DNA from: Oscillospiraceae bacterium
GTDB taxonomy: Bacteria > Bacillota > Clostridia > Oscillospirales > CAG-272
DNA length: 35,265 bases
NCBI GenBank assembly: GCA_015065335.1
Contig: SVQM01000010.1
Location: 1-35,265, forward strand
Direction: 5' to 3'
Of this stretch, positions 1 to 7,209 are shown one piece after another. How positions within the stretch are numbered: the stretch's first letter is position 1; each line of letters opens with the position of its first letter. The notes beneath the pieces were generated by a model that saw only the letters and a program-made list of their open reading frames with translations, was not told the origin of the DNA and ran no database searches. The translations under genes and the position numbers were made by a program.

Positions 1-493
1 AGAGAGGTACACGAACAACAGCGCCTGTCTCAACAGTAGCATTCTTGGTAGCACCGGTAGCAGTATCACCACGGATACCGGGCTCGGTGTCGATAACCTC
101 AAGAACTACGAACATGGGAGGCTCAACGGAAAATACGTTACCCTTGTAGGACTTAACGGTACACATCATCTCTTCCTTAACGAACTTGAAGGTATCGGTA
201 AGCTTGTCTGCATCAAGGGGAATAGTCTCAAAGGACTCCATATCCATGAAGTAGTAGAGATCACCGTCGGTGTAGGAATACTGCATCTCACGTCTGTCGA
301 TACGAGCATCCTGGAACTTATCGGTGGGGTTGAAAGTGGTCTCGGTAACAGCACCGGTGATAACGTTACGGAGCTTGGTACGAACAAAAGCTGCTCCCTT
401 ACCGGGCTTTACGTGCTGGAACTCGATTACCTGCATTACGTTTCCGTCCATGTCAAAGGTAACGCCGTTCTTGAAATCTCCTGCAATAACCAT
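1..493 (-). CDS. efp: Elongation factor P, C-terminus cut by window edge
   Basis: Translation factor that binds ribosomes stalled on polyproline and promotes peptide bond formation. The reverse strand reads [17 protein letters not shown] and continues for 164 codons to the window edge, so about 20 C-terminal residues of a usual ~185 are missing. The KPGKGAAF loop near residues 29-36, whose lysine is the tip that reaches the ribosomal active site, and the downstream OB-fold sequence ending near [13 protein letters not shown] are typical of EF-P. The ATG at 493-491 is chosen because an in-frame TAG lies six codons upstream. The only good ribosome binding site, AAAGGAG at 530-524, is 30 nt upstream and is separated from the start by a hairpin at 505-520. 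Confidence 0.95.
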   Translation of the reverse strand, partial: MVIAGDFKNGVTFDMDGNVMQVIEFQHVKPGKGAAFVRTKLRNVITGAVTETTFNPTDKFQDARIDRREMQYSYTDGDLYYFMDMESFETIPLDADKLTDTFKFVKEEMMCTVKSYKGNVFSVEPPMFVVLEVIDTEPGIRGDTATGATKNATVETGAVVRVPL

Positions 494-504
494 GATAATG
501 TATT

Positions 505-520
505 CCTGCTATGTAGCAGG
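505..520 (-). promoter_or_regulatory. Hairpin between the Shine-Dalgarno and start codon of efp
   Basis: CCTGCTA and TAGCAGG form a perfect inverted repeat around TG (a realistic 6-bp stem with a 4-nt loop). It lies between AAAGGAG at 524-530 and the efp start codon at 493. Without the hairpin the spacing would be about 14 nt instead of 30. The structure is seen; a role in translation is inference. Confidence 0.5.
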
Positions 521-626
521 AAACTCCTTTCTTTATATACGCATAATTACACTTTATTATACTTCATTTCAGTGCAATTTGCAATAGTTTTTATAAGATT
601 TATGCCACTCTTGAGAAATTTCCTTA

Positions 627-1982
627 TTATTCCGGATCTGCGGCAGTGTAAATTATGATATTTTTCGTTTCGGAAGCATCCTCTTCCTCAGGCTCATCAT
701 TTTTATTACTCTCCGTCGGCTCTTCCGTCACCACACTTGAAGTAGCTCCGTCATCACTCTCGCCGCCGATATTTTTGTAAACATCTATTGCAGCAAACAC
801 GGGGCCGAATTTCTCCCCCGAGCCTGCGGTAACGAGAATATACTTCGTAGGCTGAGCCTTCAGATCATCCTCACTCATTCCGGGGATAAGCTCTGTGGCA
901 AAGGTAGCAAGGCAATTCTTAGCCTCGGTGGTATAGCCGGTCTTACCACCCTGAACGAACACTGTTCCCGACTCATCTCCGTTCATTCTGGAGAGGAGCG
1001 TGCTTGTAAGCAGGATCCCTTCGGGATGCTCGGGAGTAGACCTTGTTGTATACTGATACGTGGACAATACCTCTCTCATAAAATCATCCTTGATGGCATA
1101 TTCAAGGATAAGTGCGATCTCATGACAGGTGCTGTAATGATCGGCGTCGTGAAGGCCCGTACAGTTGGTGAAATGAGTATTTTTAAGTCCGAGCTCTTTT
1201 GCCTTATCGTTCATCAGCTCGGCAAAGGCTTCTTCACTGCCTGCGATATGATATGCAAGTCCGAGCGCTCCGTCACCGCCTGAAGGAAGGATGAGTCCGT
1301 AGATAAGGTCACGCATCGTGACCTCCTCACCTACGAGGAAGCCTGCGACAGAGGCATTTGCAAGATACAGGGGATCTGTGATCTCCGCCGTCATGGTAAA
1401 GGTCTCATCAAGATCCTCCACGCTTTCAGCCGCCACGATAAGCGTCATTATCTTTGTCATGGATGCGGGGTATATCTTTCGGTCTCCACCCTTGCTCTGA
1501 AGAACTGTATTGGATTCGATATCAATGAGTATTCCGTGAGTTAGATCAAGTCCCGCAGGCAATCCTGAGGTTTCGTCTCCTGTTGCGGCATGGCTCACGG
1601 GATATGTTTCCTCTGTGGTAGTGGTCTCAGCAGAATCACTGTCGCTCACACTTGCCGCTGCAGGACGTGATTCATCCGAATCTCCGTCAAATCTTCCCAT
1701 TGTAAATGCAATTATAAGTATTACTGCAAGAACGACCACAAGAACGGCACCCCATATTACCGCTACACGGCCGATCCCGCCGCTTTTTTTAGCTTTTGGA
1801 GGCTGATTGGCGGAGACAGGACGTCCGGATCTGACTGTCACAGGTCTTGCTTGTCTTGGATCAGGCCGTCTCTGAGAATGAGGGATAGGTTGTCTTTGCT
1901 GTCCGTTTCCTTGAGGTCTGTCGTTATCCCGAGTTCTCCGTGCTTCCGCTTCCCTTCTTTCATTGCTATGATTTCTATTCAT
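627..1982 (-). CDS. D-alanyl-D-alanine carboxypeptidase, membrane-anchored (S11 family)
   Basis: Penicillin-binding protein of the DacA/DacF type, which trims the terminal D-Ala from peptidoglycan stem peptides outside the membrane. The 451-residue protein has a long basic, Gln/Arg/Pro-rich N-terminal cytoplasmic segment (1-70), one membrane helix at about 73-95, an acidic Ser/Thr spacer (97-135), then the peptidase domain. The catalytic SxxK is SMTK at 174-177 and the KTG box is at 347-349. The second motif reads SGGDG at 234-238, where most relatives have SxN. The C-terminal tail (405-451) is Glu/Thr-rich and lacks the usual C-terminal amphipathic anchor, consistent with N-terminal anchoring. 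No terminator is obvious before efp, so read-through into it is possible. Confidence 0.9.
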   Translation of the reverse strand: MNRNHSNERREAEARRTRDNDRPQGNGQQRQPIPHSQRRPDPRQARPVTVRSGRPVSANQPPKAKKSGGIGRVAVIWGAVLVVVLAVILIIAFTMGRFDGDSDESRPAAASVSDSDSAETTTTEETYPVSHAATGDETSGLPAGLDLTHGILIDIESNTVLQSKGGDRKIYPASMTKIMTLIVAAESVEDLDETFTMTAEITDPLYLANASVAGFLVGEEVTMRDLIYGLILPSGGDGALGLAYHIAGSEEAFAELMNDKAKELGLKNTHFTNCTGLHDADHYSTCHEIALILEYAIKDDFMREVLSTYQYTTRSTPEHPEGILLTSTLLSRMNGDESGTVFVQGGKTGYTTEAKNCLATFATELIPGMSEDDLKAQPTKYILVTAGSGEKFGPVFAAIDVYKNIGGESDDGATSSVVTEEPTESNKNDEPEEEDASETKNIIIYTAADPE

Positions 1983-2041
1983 ATATATCTGTACATCCGT
2001 TATTTTAACTCGGCAACACCGTGTGATGCCATATTTCTTAT

Positions 2042-2070
2042 ATTATACCATATTTTCCTCATGATTTCAA
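2042..2070 (-). promoter_or_regulatory. Promoter for the D-Ala-D-Ala carboxypeptidase gene
   Basis: On the reverse strand TTGAAA (2070-2065), a 17-nt spacer and TATAAT (2047-2042) preceded by TGG (extended -10). It lies 60 nt upstream of the start codon. Confidence 0.7.
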
Positions 2071-2117
2071 CAGAAATATGCAGCAGGATGAAATTATCTC
2101 TTACACGGGCTTTTGTA

Positions 2118-2146
2118 TTGACAAAACAGTTCGGAAATATTAAAAT
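2118..2146 (+). promoter_or_regulatory. Promoter for the RNHCP gene
   Basis: Consensus TTGACA at 2118-2123, 17-nt spacer, TAAAAT at 2141-2146. Initiation is expected near 2153, about 25 nt ahead of the start codon. Confidence 0.75.
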
Positions 2147-2177
2147 AATGATAGTATAAAATGTGGGAGACATTCCG

Positions 2178-2507
2178 ATGGAAACAAAGAGATTTACAAA
2201 AAACGATAACTCATTCATCTGTCAGAACTGCGGTCGGGAGGTAGAGCCTTTGGGATATACCTCACGCAATCACTGTCCTTTTTGTCTCTGCTCGGTACAT
2301 CTTGATGTGAATCCCGGCGACCGTGCATCTGACTGCGGTGGTCTTATGGAGCCTGTTTCCGCCGTTCCCGATCCCAAGAAAGGCTTTATCATCATTCACC
2401 GATGTACAAAGTGCGGCGAGATAAGACGAAACAAAGCTGCTCACGAAGCAAAAAATCAGCCCGATGATATGCGGCTGATAATTGAGCTTACGGCAAAGCA
2501 GATATAG
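2178..2507 (+). CDS. RNHCP domain protein
   Basis: Small 109-residue zinc-ribbon-like protein of the RNHCP family, of unknown function. It shows the name-giving RNHCPFCLCSVHLD segment followed by NPGDRASDCGG, plus CQNCGRE near the N-terminus and CTKCGEIRRNKAA near the C-terminus. These give several Cys pairs that could bind zinc. The ATG at 2178 is preferred over an in-frame GTG at 2163, because GGGAGA at 2165-2170 then sits about 8 nt upstream as a ribosome binding site. It has its own promoter and terminator, so it is monocistronic. The family assignment is recognition of the motif; no activity is known to me. Confidence 0.88.
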   Translation: METKRFTKNDNSFICQNCGREVEPLGYTSRNHCPFCLCSVHLDVNPGDRASDCGGLMEPVSAVPDPKKGFIIIHRCTKCGEIRRNKAAHEAKNQPDDMRLIIELTAKQI

Positions 2508-2522
2508 GTGGATTATTTATCA

Positions 2523-2556
2523 GGGAGGGGAGCTTTTTGAAAAAGGCTCCCCTCCC
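2523..2556 (+). terminator. Terminator after the RNHCP gene
   Basis: An 11-bp stem (GGGAGGGGAGC with GCTCCCCTCCC) encloses a TTTTT-G-AAAAA inner stem. It begins 16 nt after the stop codon. The downstream tail CCACAAAAACTTTTATATA near 2597-2617 matches the repeat tail described for the other hairpins. Confidence 0.7.
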
Positions 2557-2653
2557 CCGCACATCGCTTTGCTTGCCAACCTAAAGGTCGTCCCACCCCA
2601 CAAAAACTTTTATATATGATTCAACAAACTATCGTTTATGACGGTTTTGTGTT

Positions 2654-2775
2654 CCATATTTTTTATCCGAAAGTTTTTAGGGGGTCGGGCGGCCGACTGC
2701 CGTTTATCGTCATTACTTTATCCTATAAATAAAGCTATCCCTCGACCATATTTTTTATCCGAAAGTTTTTAGGGG
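2654..2775 (-). repeat. Direct 30-bp repeat pair in the ddh 3' region
   Basis: The same 30 bases (starting CCATATTTTTTATCC, ending GTTTTTAGGGG) occur at 2654-2683 and 2746-2775. On the reverse strand each is the CCCC-TAAAAACTTT tail that follows a hairpin: a short GTCGG/CCGAC stem at 2685-2698 for the left copy and the ddh terminator for the right copy. The rest of the 2508-2834 gap shows no coding sequence. Confidence 0.8.
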
Positions 2776-2780
2776 AGAGC

Positions 2781-2816
2781 GCGAGAACCCCCTTTTTTCA
2801 AAAAGGGGGTTCTCGC
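2781..2816 (-). terminator. Terminator of ddh
   Basis: A 17-bp perfect stem, GCGAGAACCCCC plus TTTTT with AAAAA plus GGGGGTTCTCGC, starting 18 nt beyond the ddh stop codon. Nearly identical in sequence and placement to the hairpin at 4875-4910. Confidence 0.8.
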
Positions 2817-2834
2817 ACAACTATTTCCATATTA

Positions 2835-3821
2835 TCAAAGAAGTGTTTTTCTCAGCTCGTCTGCCGATTTGGGTGAGAGAAGTGCGGGAGCTATATCAAA
2901 CACAGTCTTGCATCCGATCTCCCCTGCCGCCTGCATACGGTATGCTGCTCTTGCATATGCGGTGATGACCGATGCGGTAAACTCGGGATTTGAATCAAGC
3001 TTCAAGCTGTACTCGATAATATGAGTATGCTCTCTGTCCTTGCCGGTCTTACCTGAACGGATCACGAATCCGCCGTGAGGGATACCACTGTGATCACGGC
3101 GAAGCTCATCAAGTGTTATAAAGTGAACGGTAGTATCGTAATCTGCGAAATAATTGGGCATTTCCTTGATCTCTCTCTCGATACGTGCGATATCCGCACC
3201 TTCCTCAGCCACTACAAAGCACTCACGGGTGTGCTTTTCTCCTGTAGTAAGCTCGGGTGCCTCACCGCTTCTTACAGCATCAAGTGCAGACTGCACGGGT
3301 ATGGTGTACTGCTTGCCGTCAACAACGCCGTCGATACGTCTTATTGCATCGGAATGTCCCTGACTGACACCCTTTCCCCAGAATGTATAATCCTCACCCT
3401 CGGGAAGGATCGCACCTGCGTAAAGTCTGTTAAGGGAGAACATACCGGGATCCCATCCGCAGGATATTATCGCAACATTTCCCGCCTCTTTTGCCGCTGC
3501 ATCAACATTTGCAAAATGCTCGGGTATCTTTGCGTGGGTGTCAAAGCTGTCGATAACCGTAAAATCACGTGCAAGCATGGGTGTCTGCACAGGCAGATCG
3601 GTGGCACTGCCTCCGCAGAGGATCATTACGTCGATCTCATCCTTATGCTCTGCCGCACTGTCCGCAGAATACACGGGTACGCCCTCTGTTGCGATCTTAA
3701 GATCTGCAGGATTTCTTCGGGTAAAAACTGCCGCAAGAGTCATATCGGGATTCTGCCCGATGGCACATTCTATTCCCCGTCCGAGATTTCCGTAGCCGTA
3801 AATGCCGATTCTGATGCTCAT
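2835..3821 (-). CDS. ddh: meso-Diaminopimelate D-dehydrogenase
   Basis: NADPH-dependent enzyme of the one-step dehydrogenase branch of lysine and peptidoglycan synthesis, converting tetrahydrodipicolinate plus ammonia to meso-diaminopimelate in the cytosol. The 328 residues match the family length. The Rossmann motif IGIYGYGNLGRG is at the N-terminus, CGGSATDLP is near residue 70, SCGWDPGMFS is near 120, and FWGKGVSQGHSDAIRRI follows. All are signatures of Ddh rather than DapB. The ATG follows AAGGAC and a promoter at 3858-3886. It is monocistronic, ending at a strong hairpin. Its presence implies meso-DAP-type peptidoglycan. Confidence 0.95.
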   Translation of the reverse strand: MSIRIGIYGYGNLGRGIECAIGQNPDMTLAAVFTRRNPADLKIATEGVPVYSADSAAEHKDEIDVMILCGGSATDLPVQTPMLARDFTVIDSFDTHAKIPEHFANVDAAAKEAGNVAIISCGWDPGMFSLNRLYAGAILPEGEDYTFWGKGVSQGHSDAIRRIDGVVDGKQYTIPVQSALDAVRSGEAPELTTGEKHTRECFVVAEEGADIARIEREIKEMPNYFADYDTTVHFITLDELRRDHSGIPHGGFVIRSGKTGKDREHTHIIEYSLKLDSNPEFTASVITAYARAAYRMQAAGEIGCKTVFDIAPALLSPKSADELRKTLL

Positions 3822-3857
3822 AAAACTACCGTCCTTGTTGCTTTAAAATACATAGAT

Positions 3858-3886
3858 ATTTTACTCCATAATGTCTCATTTGTAAA
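3858..3886 (-). promoter_or_regulatory. Promoter of ddh
   Basis: Reverse strand TTTACA (3886-3881), 17-nt spacer, TAAAAT (3863-3858). The predicted leader is about 30 nt. Confidence 0.65.
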
Positions 3887-3990
3887 GTGGTACGGTGAAG
3901 AAAATCAGTATTACTCGTGAAAATATTATATGAATACAGAGCGTCTTACTTGTCAACAATATCCATATAACCACATTTTTGGAGGTAATT

Positions 3991-4581
3991 ATGGATTTTC
4001 CCGTAAGTGAAACAAAAACAAATCTCATGCGTGCCTTTGCAGGCGAGAGCCAGGCATACATGAGATACAATTTTGCTGCCGCAACAGCAGAGAAAGCAAA
4101 GCTGCAGGTCATCGGTCAGGTATTCAGGTACACCGCCGATCAGGAGAAGGAGCACGCAGAGATATTCTATAGTCATCTGCGGACTCTTGCAGGTGAAACT
4201 ATCGTTATTGACGGCGGTTATCCCGTGAATCTGTCGGACAGCATTGCTGAGCTTCTCAGGATGGCAGAGCACGGCGAATTTGAAGAATACAATGATGTGT
4301 ACAAGAATTTCGGAGACACGGCAAAGAAGGAAGGCTTTGCGGAGATCGCCGCATCCTTCTACATGATCGCTGACATTGAGAAGACTCACTGCGAGCGTTT
4401 CAGAAGATTTGCAGAGCTAATGGAATCGGGAGATCTCCTCGGATCTCAGACTGAGGAAACTTGGATATGCCTCAACTGCGGTCATATTCACAAGGGTACA
4501 AAAACTCCGCCCATGTGTCCCGTTTGCAAGCACGATCAGGGATATTTTGTGAGGCTCGGCTCAAGCCCGTTTAGTTGTTGA
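3991..4581 (+). CDS. rbr: Rubrerythrin
   Basis: Non-haem diiron peroxidase that reduces hydrogen peroxide in the cytosol of anaerobes. The 196 residues comprise a ferritin-like four-helix domain with AGESQAYMRY (Glu19), DQEKEHAE (52-57) and IEKTHCERF (129-137) as iron ligands. A C-terminal rubredoxin-like domain follows with Cys160, Cys163, Cys176 and Cys179 (CLNCG...CPVCKH). GGAGG at 3981-3985 fixes the start at 3991. It is monocistronic and is followed by an odd tandem repeat and a terminator. No convincing promoter was found upstream. Confidence 0.95.
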   Translation: MDFPVSETKTNLMRAFAGESQAYMRYNFAAATAEKAKLQVIGQVFRYTADQEKEHAEIFYSHLRTLAGETIVIDGGYPVNLSDSIAELLRMAEHGEFEEYNDVYKNFGDTAKKEGFAEIAASFYMIADIEKTHCERFRRFAELMESGDLLGSQTEETWICLNCGHIHKGTKTPPMCPVCKHDQGYFVRLGSSPFSC

Positions 4582-4585
4582 TATT

Positions 4586-4645
4586 GTGGGGAGAACGATT
4601 GTGGGAAGAACGATTGTGGGGAAAATGATTGTGGGAAGAACGATT
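4586..4645 (+). repeat. 15-bp tandem repeat, four units
   Basis: Units of GTGGGRARAAYGATT at 4586-4600, 4601-4615, 4616-4630 and 4631-4645. The second and fourth are identical; the others differ at one to three positions. The array starts 5 nt after the rubrerythrin stop and runs into the GTGGGGAC arm of the following terminator. Confidence 0.9.
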
Positions 4646-4646
4646 T

Positions 4647-4674
4647 GTGGGGACTTTTTGAAAAAAGTCCCCAC
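4647..4674 (+). terminator. Terminator of rubrerythrin
   Basis: GTGGGGAC-TTTTT and AAAAA-GTCCCCAC form an uninterrupted stem. It is followed by GCCCCCAAAAACTTC, the conserved tail of this hairpin family. Confidence 0.75.
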
Positions 4675-4679
4675 GCCCC

Positions 4680-4827
4680 CAAAAACTTCAACCTGACTTC
4701 GTCATGTTTCGTTCTTCTGTAATCGTTAGTAATAGAAAGCCACGATTTTTCACTCCGTTAAAATCGCATATAGTCATCCGAGCCGTAACTGTCCCACATA
4801 ATCCGACCGACATACAGTATATGTCGG
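4680..4827. repeat. Interspersed intergenic repeat, copy 1
   Basis: The segment holds a hairpin-forming 24-mer at 4743-4766 (CGATTTTT...AAAATCG). It reappears in reverse complement at 25536-25559 with one mismatch, and the flanking CTTTC...CTGACTT-GTCA motif is also shared. A second stem, CCGACATA/TATGTCGG, lies at 4807-4827. No coding sequence is seen in 4582-4927. Confidence 0.65.
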
Positions 4828-4874
4828 GACAACGTATAACATATCCTTTTATTTGAAAGTTTTTGGGGGAGAGC

Positions 4875-4910
4875 GCGAGAACCCCCTTTTTGTAAAAAGG
4901 GGGTTCTCGC
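4875..4910 (-). terminator. Terminator of the aminopeptidase-deacetylase operon
   Basis: GCGAGAACCCCC-TTTTT paired with AAAAA-GGGGGTTCTCGC, starting 18 nt past the deacetylase stop. It is a near copy of 2781-2816, with the same GCTCTCCCCCAAAAACTTTC tail on the reverse strand. Confidence 0.8.
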
Positions 4911-4927
4911 ATAATAAAAATAATAAA

Positions 4928-5833
4928 TCAAACCATCACCGTTTCCCCGGGGGCGATCTCTATGGTCTTATCGTTCATAAAGATCCACACGGGTATCGCA
5001 GAGGGGTTATACACTCTGTCACGTGCAAGATTGAAATCAAGGCTTCTGAACGCCATCGTATAGCGGTAATACTCCATATTGGTGCAGAACCAGATCTCAT
5101 CCTTTGCGGAAGCGAGCTTCTCTACATTCCTCTCCATAACGTCAAAATCCTTGTTTATTGTCAGCTCATAGGAATGTGCAAAAAGATAGATCAGCTTTGC
5201 ATGAACATCATCAAACCAGATGCAGTTGCTGTCCTGCTTCAGCTCAACGAATCTGTCCACCACTGCAGTATTATTGTATCCGCAGGTGGGTCCCCACTCC
5301 ATAAAGCTTGTGGGGAGAGTAAAATCATCGTGGAACCAGCATGTACGTGCGTAAACTATACCTGCTCTTGGCAACACCTCAAGCACTCTCTTATCATAGC
5401 TTCCCTGTGCAAACGCATGGCCTCGCACACTCTCGCCCATGATATCCTCAAGGAAGATCCTGTCACGCATGATCTCGTGGATCATTGCATCATCGTCGAT
5501 CCAATTAAGCACCGCATGAGTGGCACCATGAGTCGCAAGCTCCATTCCCGAGCCGGGGAATGTCTTTCTCATCTGCTCCTCCGTCATTCTGTGACACCAT
5601 TCCTTTGTGCAGAAAATGCGGTACGGCAGGCTGTCGAAATCAAAATCCTCACTGTCGGGAGTCCATGCGCTGTTCATGTTGAACGTACCCTTCATACCAT
5701 GAGATCTAAGCAGATCCACGATCCACATATCCTCAACACTTCCGTCATCGAAACTGAAGGTTGCAGCCTTGCGCTTTCCATTCGGGAATCTTATAAAAGC
5801 AAGGGGATGCCTTGTCATATCATTAAGTGTCAT
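4928..5833 (-). CDS. Polysaccharide deacetylase (NodB-like), cytoplasmic
   Basis: Member of the carbohydrate esterase 4 / NodB superfamily, metal-dependent deacetylases of N- or O-acetylated sugars. In the 301 residues, FSFDDG (26-31) supplies the catalytic and metal-binding aspartates, and THGATH (101-106) supplies the HxxxH metal ligands. GTFNMNS (49-55) matches the strand after the first motif. No signal peptide or membrane helix is visible, unlike the secreted deacetylase at 32039. Its start lies only 2 nt after the stop of the M18 aminopeptidase gene, with the AGAGAGG ribosome site inside that gene, so the two are translationally linked. The substrate is unknown. Confidence 0.85.
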   Translation of the reverse strand: MTLNDMTRHPLAFIRFPNGKRKAATFSFDDGSVEDMWIVDLLRSHGMKGTFNMNSAWTPDSEDFDFDSLPYRIFCTKEWCHRMTEEQMRKTFPGSGMELATHGATHAVLNWIDDDAMIHEIMRDRIFLEDIMGESVRGHAFAQGSYDKRVLEVLPRAGIVYARTCWFHDDFTLPTSFMEWGPTCGYNNTAVVDRFVELKQDSNCIWFDDVHAKLIYLFAHSYELTINKDFDVMERNVEKLASAKDEIWFCTNMEYYRYTMAFRSLDFNLARDRVYNPSAIPVWIFMNDKTIEIAPGETVMV

Positions 5834-5835
5834 TT

Positions 5836-7113
5836 TCAGATACCTCTCTTTATCGTGATCCCGTCAGCCGTCACTTCTGCTGACGAAGAATAAAATTCCT
5901 TTGCAAACAAAGTCATATGCTCTACATCTGCCTCTCCTGCACATTCCACTGCAGAATGCATTGCAAGCTGAGGTGCACCTATATCAGCACAAAGCACGGG
6001 AAGTCCCGTGACCGCAATCGCTCCGAGAGTCGATCCTCCGGGAAGGTCAGATCGGTTGAAGAACCGCTGCACAGGCACATTTGCTCTTCTGCACAGCTCA
6101 TACACCACTCCATCGGTATCACCCTCCGTCATATAGCTGCGTGATGCACTGCGCTTTATGGTAACACCGCCGTTCAGCCGCACGTCTGCACTGTCAGACA
6201 GCTCAGGATGATTGGGGTGTACCGCATGAGCATTATCTGCGGAAATAAGCACTGTATTCTCAAGCATCCATCGGTAGCTGTCCTCATCTCCTGCAATCAT
6301 CCGAAGCACTGTAGACAGGAAATCAGAGCCTGCTCCGTCACGGAGTCTGGAGCCGATCTCCTCACCGTCATAGACACAGTACACAGGCACTGCGGTACTG
6401 TCCTCCGCCTCCAGAAATCCGTCAAGCATCGTCTTTATGCACATAAGATCGTCAAGTCTCGGAGATGCGATGAATCTCTCATCACAGCCGAATACGAACC
6501 CCATATCTGCACATGAAAGCACACCGTCGAAGGACACGAGCTCCTCGGTGGTGACACCGCACAGCTCTGCTATATACTCTGTAACCGATGCTCCTTTTTC
6601 TCCGAAAAGAGGAACGAGATCCTTTGCGGGATCAAGCTTGAAATCGGTGTTAGCCTTACGGTTCAGGTGGATCGCAACGGAAGGGATCAGTGCCGCAGGG
6701 GATTCCGACCTGAAAAGCTTCATGGAAACGCCTGAGCCTGTACGCACCACAGCTCTGCCCGACAGCTCAAGAGGTCTGTCAAGCCATGAGGAATGGAGCA
6801 TTCCGCCGTATCTCTCACAGCACATCACGGAATAATCCACCGAGTTTTTGCAGCCTGCGGCTTTAAGTCTGAAGCAGGGTGAATCCACATGAGATGCACT
6901 TATCATAAATCCCTTTGCCGCAGATTCGGGTACACGGAACGCCGCAACAGCATTGCCCCGTCTTACAAAAAATCTTCCCGAAGAGACACCGCCGTACTCC
7001 TTCACCTCGGTATATCCCTCATTTCTCAGCCGTTCGCAAATCACCGCCGACGCATGGTACGGATCGGGGCATCTTTTTATAAATTCAAAAAGGCTTTTTG
7101 TTTCGCTGTTCAT
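5836..7113 (-). CDS. apeB: M18 family aminopeptidase
   Basis: Dinuclear zinc aminopeptidase of the aspartyl-aminopeptidase family, removing N-terminal (often acidic) residues from peptides in the cytosol. The length of 425 residues is typical. Expected metal and catalytic residues are visible: ASHVDSP with His75, SPRLDD with Asp221/222, YDGEEIGS with Glu251/252, SADNAHAVHPN with Asp293, and QLAMHSA with His386. The start follows CAGGAGG. First gene of a two-gene operon with the NodB-like protein, driven by the promoter at 7139-7167. Confidence 0.93.
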   Translation of the reverse strand: MNSETKSLFEFIKRCPDPYHASAVICERLRNEGYTEVKEYGGVSSGRFFVRRGNAVAAFRVPESAAKGFMISASHVDSPCFRLKAAGCKNSVDYSVMCCERYGGMLHSSWLDRPLELSGRAVVRTGSGVSMKLFRSESPAALIPSVAIHLNRKANTDFKLDPAKDLVPLFGEKGASVTEYIAELCGVTTEELVSFDGVLSCADMGFVFGCDERFIASPRLDDLMCIKTMLDGFLEAEDSTAVPVYCVYDGEEIGSRLRDGAGSDFLSTVLRMIAGDEDSYRWMLENTVLISADNAHAVHPNHPELSDSADVRLNGGVTIKRSASRSYMTEGDTDGVVYELCRRANVPVQRFFNRSDLPGGSTLGAIAVTGLPVLCADIGAPQLAMHSAVECAGEADVEHMTLFAKEFYSSSAEVTADGITIKRGI

Positions 7114-7138
7114 ACTGCCTCCTGTGATCTTTTTTATT

Positions 7139-7167
7139 ATGATACCATATTTTTCCCTTTGTGTAAA
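7139..7167 (-). promoter_or_regulatory. Promoter of the aminopeptidase operon
   Basis: Reverse strand TTTACA (7167-7162), 17-nt spacer ending TGG, TATCAT (7144-7139). Confidence 0.6.
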
Positions 7168-7184
7168 GAATTATTCCGAAAAGA

Positions 7185-7207
7185 AAAAGGAGCCGATGGC
7201 TCCTTTT
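7185..7207 (-). terminator. Terminator of the fibronectin-like dockerin gene
   Basis: A perfect 10-bp stem AAAAGGAGCC/GGCTCCTTTT with loop GAT, 3 nt after the stop codon, followed on the reverse strand by a T-rich tract. Confidence 0.85.
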
Positions 7208-7209
7208 AA

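Noticed and set aside
2654-2775. CRISPR-like direct repeats
   Set aside because: Only two 30-bp copies, 62 bp apart, with hairpin tails and no third unit or cas genes.
3075-3920. Long plus-strand open frame opposite ddh
   Set aside because: It is antisense to a clear ddh gene, has no recognisable domain, and arises from the codon bias of the real gene.
3925-3956. Second ddh promoter, TTGACA with TATAAT on the reverse strand
   Set aside because: The spacing is 20 nt, too long for a standard sigma-A promoter, and a better one lies at 3858-3886.
4586-4645. CRISPR or iteron origin
   Set aside because: Units are contiguous with no spacers, and no replication gene is nearby.
4853-5893. 346-codon plus-strand open frame opposite the NodB-like gene
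   Set aside because: Antisense shadow of a gene with intact catalytic motifs; it begins inside a terminator hairpin.
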